Source of the DNA: CAYMNU01 sp964391885
Lineage (GTDB): Archaea > Altiarchaeota > Altiarchaeia > JAFGQM01
Length of the DNA stretch: 15,597 nucleotides
Reading direction: 5' to 3'
NCBI GenBank assembly: GCA_964391885.1
Contig: CAYMNU010000064.1
Span: forward strand, 1 to 15,597
Shown: positions 12,651 through 15,597 of the stretch, in pieces
Position numbering within the stretch: position 1 is the first letter of the stretch
Layout: each line of letters starts with the position of its first letter
Position numbers and translations under genes: made by a program
Notes under the pieces: model-generated
Database searches by the model: none
The model's input: the letters and a program-made list of their open reading frames with translations, nothing else
What the model was told of the DNA's origin: nothing

Positions 12651-15263
12651 TCAGGTAAACATCGACCCGAAGAACATAGACATGCCCGCATTCATCAACC
12701 AGAACATAACGAGCGTCGCAGGTATGAGAAGAGGCATCAGCTTCATCCCGGCGCTCTGCCTGCCGTCTTTTATGAGGCCAATCAGCAGGGAGCCGAAGAA
12801 GGATATGCTGAAGAGGGATATCATAGCAAATATAGATAAGTAGCCGGGAGTGATGCACGAGTCTGGCAACGGCGGCGCTTCCTTGTTATAATCTTCCAAA
12901 TAAGTATTACCAGTATCTGTATTGATCTCATGGGCATCTCCTGGATCCTTCGGGTTAAGACCATACTCCTTTTCCCAATCATCAGGGATGCCATCACCGT
13001 CGAAGTCCTTGGGGCAGCCCCCACCACCAAGGGACATCATATCAAACCCGCCGCCCATACCCCCGGGGGAAGACTGCATGGAAACATCAGTATCCATAGT
13101 ATCCGGCTGAAACCTGTTTATTATATCAACGAACTGTATTGAGACCGAGAAAAGAAGGGGCGCCCCGAGCAGCATGCCGAACATTATGAAGAGGATGTAT
13201 GACATTGTGTTGGCTGCCATCTCTTTCTGCAAAAGCTTCATCTGGCGTATGTCCGAGCCTATGCCCTGAAGTATCTGCGGCAGCTCGCCGCCCGCCTTCA
13301 TCCCCTGCGTGATCAGCCTTAGGGTCCTTCTGAGCACATTGGACCTCACGCGGGTGCCTATCTCTGTAAGCGCGTCGTTAAAGGCCTTGCCGCCCAGGGT
13401 CTGCTTCTGGGCTATCTTTATCTCTTCGGCAAGCGCGCCGAACTCCTTTCTGGCAGATACCCACAATGCGTTGTAGGGTGTCATTCCGGCTGAGATATTG
13501 GCGCTCACAATTTGGAGCACATCAGGTAGGGCAGACTCCACCTCGTCAGTGCGCTTGTCGGCCATGAGGTTAAGGAGGGAATATGTTATAATCCAGACAA
13601 CTGCAAAAGATATAACTGAGACTATGGTCACAGTAATCAAATCCATGCCCATGAGGAAGAATCCTGCCGCAGCCACAAGTCCAGCAAGAATTGCCCCGTT
13701 GACTACTACCAGTCCGGTGACTTCCTCTTGGGTCTTGTTTATGCCGCTGTAGATTATCAGCTCGGTTATCTTTTTCTTCCAGCCGAAGGGGGAGACTCCA
13801 CCGGCCCTTTGGGAAACACTCAATACTATGCCGCCTGCGAATCTTGCAAACAGCTTGGTGATAGTCAGGGGCACAGAGAGTATAGTTATGAAAGCAGTTA
13901 TTATCGCTTTAGCCACTTTGCTGAAGGCCTTGTTTATTATTGAGCCTACCGCCCCGATTGCGCGCGCAAGCGGGTTTTTCTTTTTCTTGGCCTTCTTCTC
14001 TGCCGCCTTGGCCTCCATGGCCTTTTGCTCCTCGAGTAATGCAGCTATCCTGTCAGCCTTCTCTGTAACCTCAGGGCTAAGGGGTTTTGGAGCCTCCAAA
14101 GGCTCGCGGACAGGGATTGCACCGCTTGGTTTGGGGAAGGGTGACGGCAGGTTGGATTTCTCAATACTCTCTAACTTTTTCTGGACATCCATCAAGCTGG
14201 AATAGAGCATAAGGTTCTTTTCAAAGAGTGACGATGACTCAGGCACACCGAGCCTTTTGGAAATATCCTTCTTCAGCTTCTTCTCCGGGTTGCCAAAGCG
14301 CCCTTTTTGAGTCTTTAACAGGCGGGATAAGAGCTTTGCGTCAGATTCAGAGAGTGCTGTTGGCAGACTAAGCGCCGAGCCCGATTTCTCCGGCTTACTC
14401 GAAAGCTCTATCTTTTCAAGCTTTTGCGAGACATCCGGAAAGGCCGCATAGCTGAGCAATACATCGCGCGCTAAAGAATCGCCTAGTTTTATCCCGAGCC
14501 TCTTCTCGATATCCTTTCTAAGTTTCTTCTCAGGGTTGCCGAACCAGCCCTTCTTGGTTTGCAGCAGGTCGTAGAGCAGGCGCTCTGTAGTAAGCTTAGC
14601 AGCGACTAGGCTTTTAAGGGTCGGCGACCTCTTTGTCTTCTTAAGCTTCTTTTTCGCCTTTTTAGCTTGCTTCGCCTTTTCTTTCGCGCGCTTCACCCTT
14701 ATCTTTTCCATGCGGGCAAGCACGTCTTTGAATGACACATACGCCAGCAGGCTTTCGCGTGAGAGGGGTTCGCCTGTGCCCAGGCGCTTTGATAGGTCTT
14801 TCACAAGCTTCTTCTCCGGATTCCCAAACCAGCCCTTTTTTGTTTGCAAAAGCATGGACTTTAGATCTTCATCCTTCAGCTTTTCAACCCACTTAGGAAG
14901 AGATGAAAGGCGTTTTTCGATTATCGCCTTGCGCTTCTCCTCTTTGCCCATGGCTTTCGACTCATCCAGCTCTCTTTTAACCCTGATCTCCGCGACCGCC
15001 TTCTGTACGGGCTCAAGCTGCAGGTATTTTAGGAGACTTGATTCTGAAAGAGCATCCTTTTCGGCTATCTTCAGCCTCTTGGAGATATCCTTCCTTAGTT
15101 TTTTCTCAGAGTCGCCGAACCAGCCCTTTTTGGTCTCTATCAGGTCGGCAAGAAGCCGGGGGTTGCCTTTGTAGGGCAAAGGGGGCTGCGCTTCTTTGGT
15201 TGTAAGGCTGTCTTGTTTGCCCGCCTTCGCGCTTTCCTTCCTTTCGCCTTTCTTCCCAAACAT
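12651..15263 (-). CDS. Type II/IV secretion system F-family (TadC/FlaJ-like) membrane protein with N-terminal repeats and a TSP3 loop
   Basis: The 870-residue protein is far longer than usual TadC/GspF proteins (about 300-600). Residues 36-369 hold four ~62-residue repeats, each centred on T-K-K-G-W-F-G-N-P-E-K-K-L-R-K-D-I-x-K-R-L, joined by Lys-rich linkers. Then come a Pro-rich linker and a Lys/Ala-rich helix (about 400-430). Hydrophobic segments lie at about 450-480, 514-538 and 540-564. The T2SSF core (about 575-705) contains ALPDVLQIVSANISAGMTP and GMKAGGELPQIL. A membrane segment at about 686-711 is followed by an external loop with a thrombospondin type 3-like calcium motif, DFDGDGIPDDWEKEYGLNP (753-771), flanked by C750 and C803. 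Two final membrane helices lie at about 806-831 and 843-863. It probably anchors the assembly ATPase of a pilus- or archaellum-like machine. The upstream F-family gene ends 7 bases before it. Confidence 0.85.
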   Translation of the reverse strand: MFGKKGERKESAKAGKQDSLTTKEAQPPLPYKGNPRLLADLIETKKGWFGDSEKKLRKDISKRLKIAEKDALSESSLLKYLQLEPVQKAVAEIRVKRELDESKAMGKEEKRKAIIEKRLSSLPKWVEKLKDEDLKSMLLQTKKGWFGNPEKKLVKDLSKRLGTGEPLSRESLLAYVSFKDVLARMEKIRVKRAKEKAKQAKKAKKKLKKTKRSPTLKSLVAAKLTTERLLYDLLQTKKGWFGNPEKKLRKDIEKRLGIKLGDSLARDVLLSYAAFPDVSQKLEKIELSSKPEKSGSALSLPTALSESDAKLLSRLLKTQKGRFGNPEKKLKKDISKRLGVPESSSLFEKNLMLYSSLMDVQKKLESIEKSNLPSPFPKPSGAIPVREPLEAPKPLSPEVTEKADRIAALLEEQKAMEAKAAEKKAKKKKNPLARAIGAVGSIINKAFSKVAKAIITAFITILSVPLTITKLFARFAGGIVLSVSQRAGGVSPFGWKKKITELIIYSGINKTQEEVTGLVVVNGAILAGLVAAAGFFLMGMDLITVTIVSVISFAVVWIITYSLLNLMADKRTDEVESALPDVLQIVSANISAGMTPYNALWVSARKEFGALAEEIKIAQKQTLGGKAFNDALTEIGTRVRSNVLRRTLRLITQGMKAGGELPQILQGIGSDIRQMKLLQKEMAANTMSYILFIMFGMLLGAPLLFSVSIQFVDIINRFQPDTMDTDVSMQSSPGGMGGGFDMMSLGGGGCPKDFDGDGIPDDWEKEYGLNPKDPGDAHEINTDTGNTYLEDYNKEAPPLPDSCITPGYLSIFAMISLFSISFFGSLLIGLIKDGRQSAGMKLMPLLIPATLVMFWLMNAGMSMFFGSMFT
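14157..15158 (-). repeat. Four-fold protein-coding repeat in the TadC-like gene
   Basis: These bases encode residues about 36-369 of the TadC-like protein. The four cores are at residues 44-64, 141-161, 236-256 and 318-338; the fourth has T-Q-K-G-R-F-G in place of T-K-K-G-W-F-G. Each core is preceded by an L-L-x-x-L-(L/I) helix and followed about 10 residues later by a (S/N)-L-L-x-Y-x-x-(F/L)-x-x-V-x-x-(K/R)-(M/L)-E-x-I helix. The spacing between cores is 97, 95 and 82 residues. The family is not recognised; it is probably a small helical cytoplasmic domain. Confidence 0.85.
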
Positions 15264-15270
15264 CTTGCAA

Positions 15271-15597
15271 TTATACTATCGGCCTCTTGTTCTTTATGAT
15301 GCCTATGAGCATAAACTGGAACATAAACATGAAGCATATTATGCCGCCAAATACCAAATTCTTGTCTATCGAGCCGAATATGTCCACCAGTGTAGACAGG
15401 ATAATTAAAAGGGTTATTCCCTGTGACGGCAGGACTATCACCATAAGCATGTACATAAGAGACCAGAGGTTCATCTCCTGGCCATATGCCTTAATCTTCG
15501 TCTCCTTTTCGCGGGTCAGGTCGTTTCCTATGGACTTGAGCGCAACGCTGATGTCCGAGCCTGCGTACATGCTGTTTACTATCTGCCAGATTATGCG
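15271..15597 (-). CDS. Type II/IV secretion system F-family (TadB/FlaJ-like) membrane protein, C-terminal part
   Basis: The reading frame is open to the end of the window, so the N-terminal part lies beyond base 15597. The visible 108 residues begin RIIWQIVNSMYAGSDISVALKSI and continue with LTREKETKIKAYGQEMNLWSLMYMLMVIVLPSQGIT, which is the second half of a T2SSF domain: the A-G-x-D/E...A-L helix, the charged R-E helix and the L-P-S-x-G-I-T membrane segment. Two hydrophobic helices follow (about the last 60 residues), then a short basic end KNKRPIV. With the TadC-like gene 7 bases downstream it forms the paired F-family arrangement seen in Tad and archaeal pilus-like loci. The assembly ATPase gene would be expected upstream, outside the window. 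Confidence 0.85.
   Translation of the reverse strand, partial: RIIWQIVNSMYAGSDISVALKSIGNDLTREKETKIKAYGQEMNLWSLMYMLMVIVLPSQGITLLIILSTLVDIFGSIDKNLVFGGIICFMFMFQFMLIGIIKNKRPIV

Noticed and set aside
1..15597. tRNA or rRNA genes
   Set aside because: No T-loop (GGTTCGAATCC-like) with matching acceptor stem and no rRNA conserved segment was seen on either strand; the GGGATTC/GAATCCC hairpin at 12390-12413 lacks the rest of a cloverleaf.

Overview
The window looks like a chromosomal segment of an archaeon. The evidence is an archaeal GHMP-type shikimate kinase, a RadA recombinase, a multi-OB-fold RPA-like single-strand DNA-binding protein, archaeal-type PurC and LeuA-family enzymes, a TadC/FlaJ-type secretion platform, and several start codons lying about 25 bases after a TATA box with no Shine-Dalgarno site (leaderless mRNAs). 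Short intergenic gaps, single-pass surface proteins with Cys-rich CGDGWCD repeats and many genes of unknown function are reminiscent of small candidate-phylum (DPANN-like) archaea. The lineage is an inference and cannot be fixed from this sequence.

Layout. Bases 1-86 hold the C-terminal tail of a possible transposase, followed by degenerate short repeats. A VapBC-type toxin-antitoxin pair (217-869, minus strand) has a perfect palindrome upstream. Next come shikimate kinase (1040-1948, plus), whose 3' end is caught in a 77-bp tandem repeat (1927-2102), and two paralogous membrane-anchored surface proteins (2155-3309 and 3391-4254). A tight RPA-radA pair (4324-7024) follows for single-strand DNA binding and strand exchange. 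A minus-strand cluster reads HAD-like protein, then LeuA-family synthase, then RNase HII (10277 down to 7021), and its stop codon overlaps that of radA. purC (10344-11279, plus) is divergent from the HAD gene. It converges on a minus-strand winged-helix-like protein (11276-12259) with overlapping stop codons. An AT-rich divergent promoter region leads into a small basic ORF or structured RNA (12364-12633). The window ends with two minus-strand type II/IV secretion F-family membrane proteins (12651-15263 and 15271 to beyond the window).

Links between genes. RPA and RadA probably act together in homologous recombination and repair. The two F-family proteins are probably partner platform subunits of a pilus-, archaellum- or secretion-like machine. 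The paralogous surface proteins probably face the cell exterior. Shikimate kinase, the LeuA-family synthase and SAICAR synthetase imply some aromatic amino acid, branched-chain or 2-oxoacid, and purine biosynthesis.

The most unusual signals are: (1) a 77-bp tandem repeat that duplicates the 3' end of the shikimate kinase gene, with both paired base changes in hairpin stems and only synonymous changes in the repeated codons; (2) a HAD-like protein whose catalytic motifs occur in the order III-IV-I-II, suggesting circular permutation; (3) a TadC-like protein with four copies of an unrecognised ~65-residue repeat at its N-terminus and a thrombospondin-type-3 calcium-binding loop between membrane segments; (4) a compact, heavily self-complementary stretch around 12390-12572 preceded by a good promoter.
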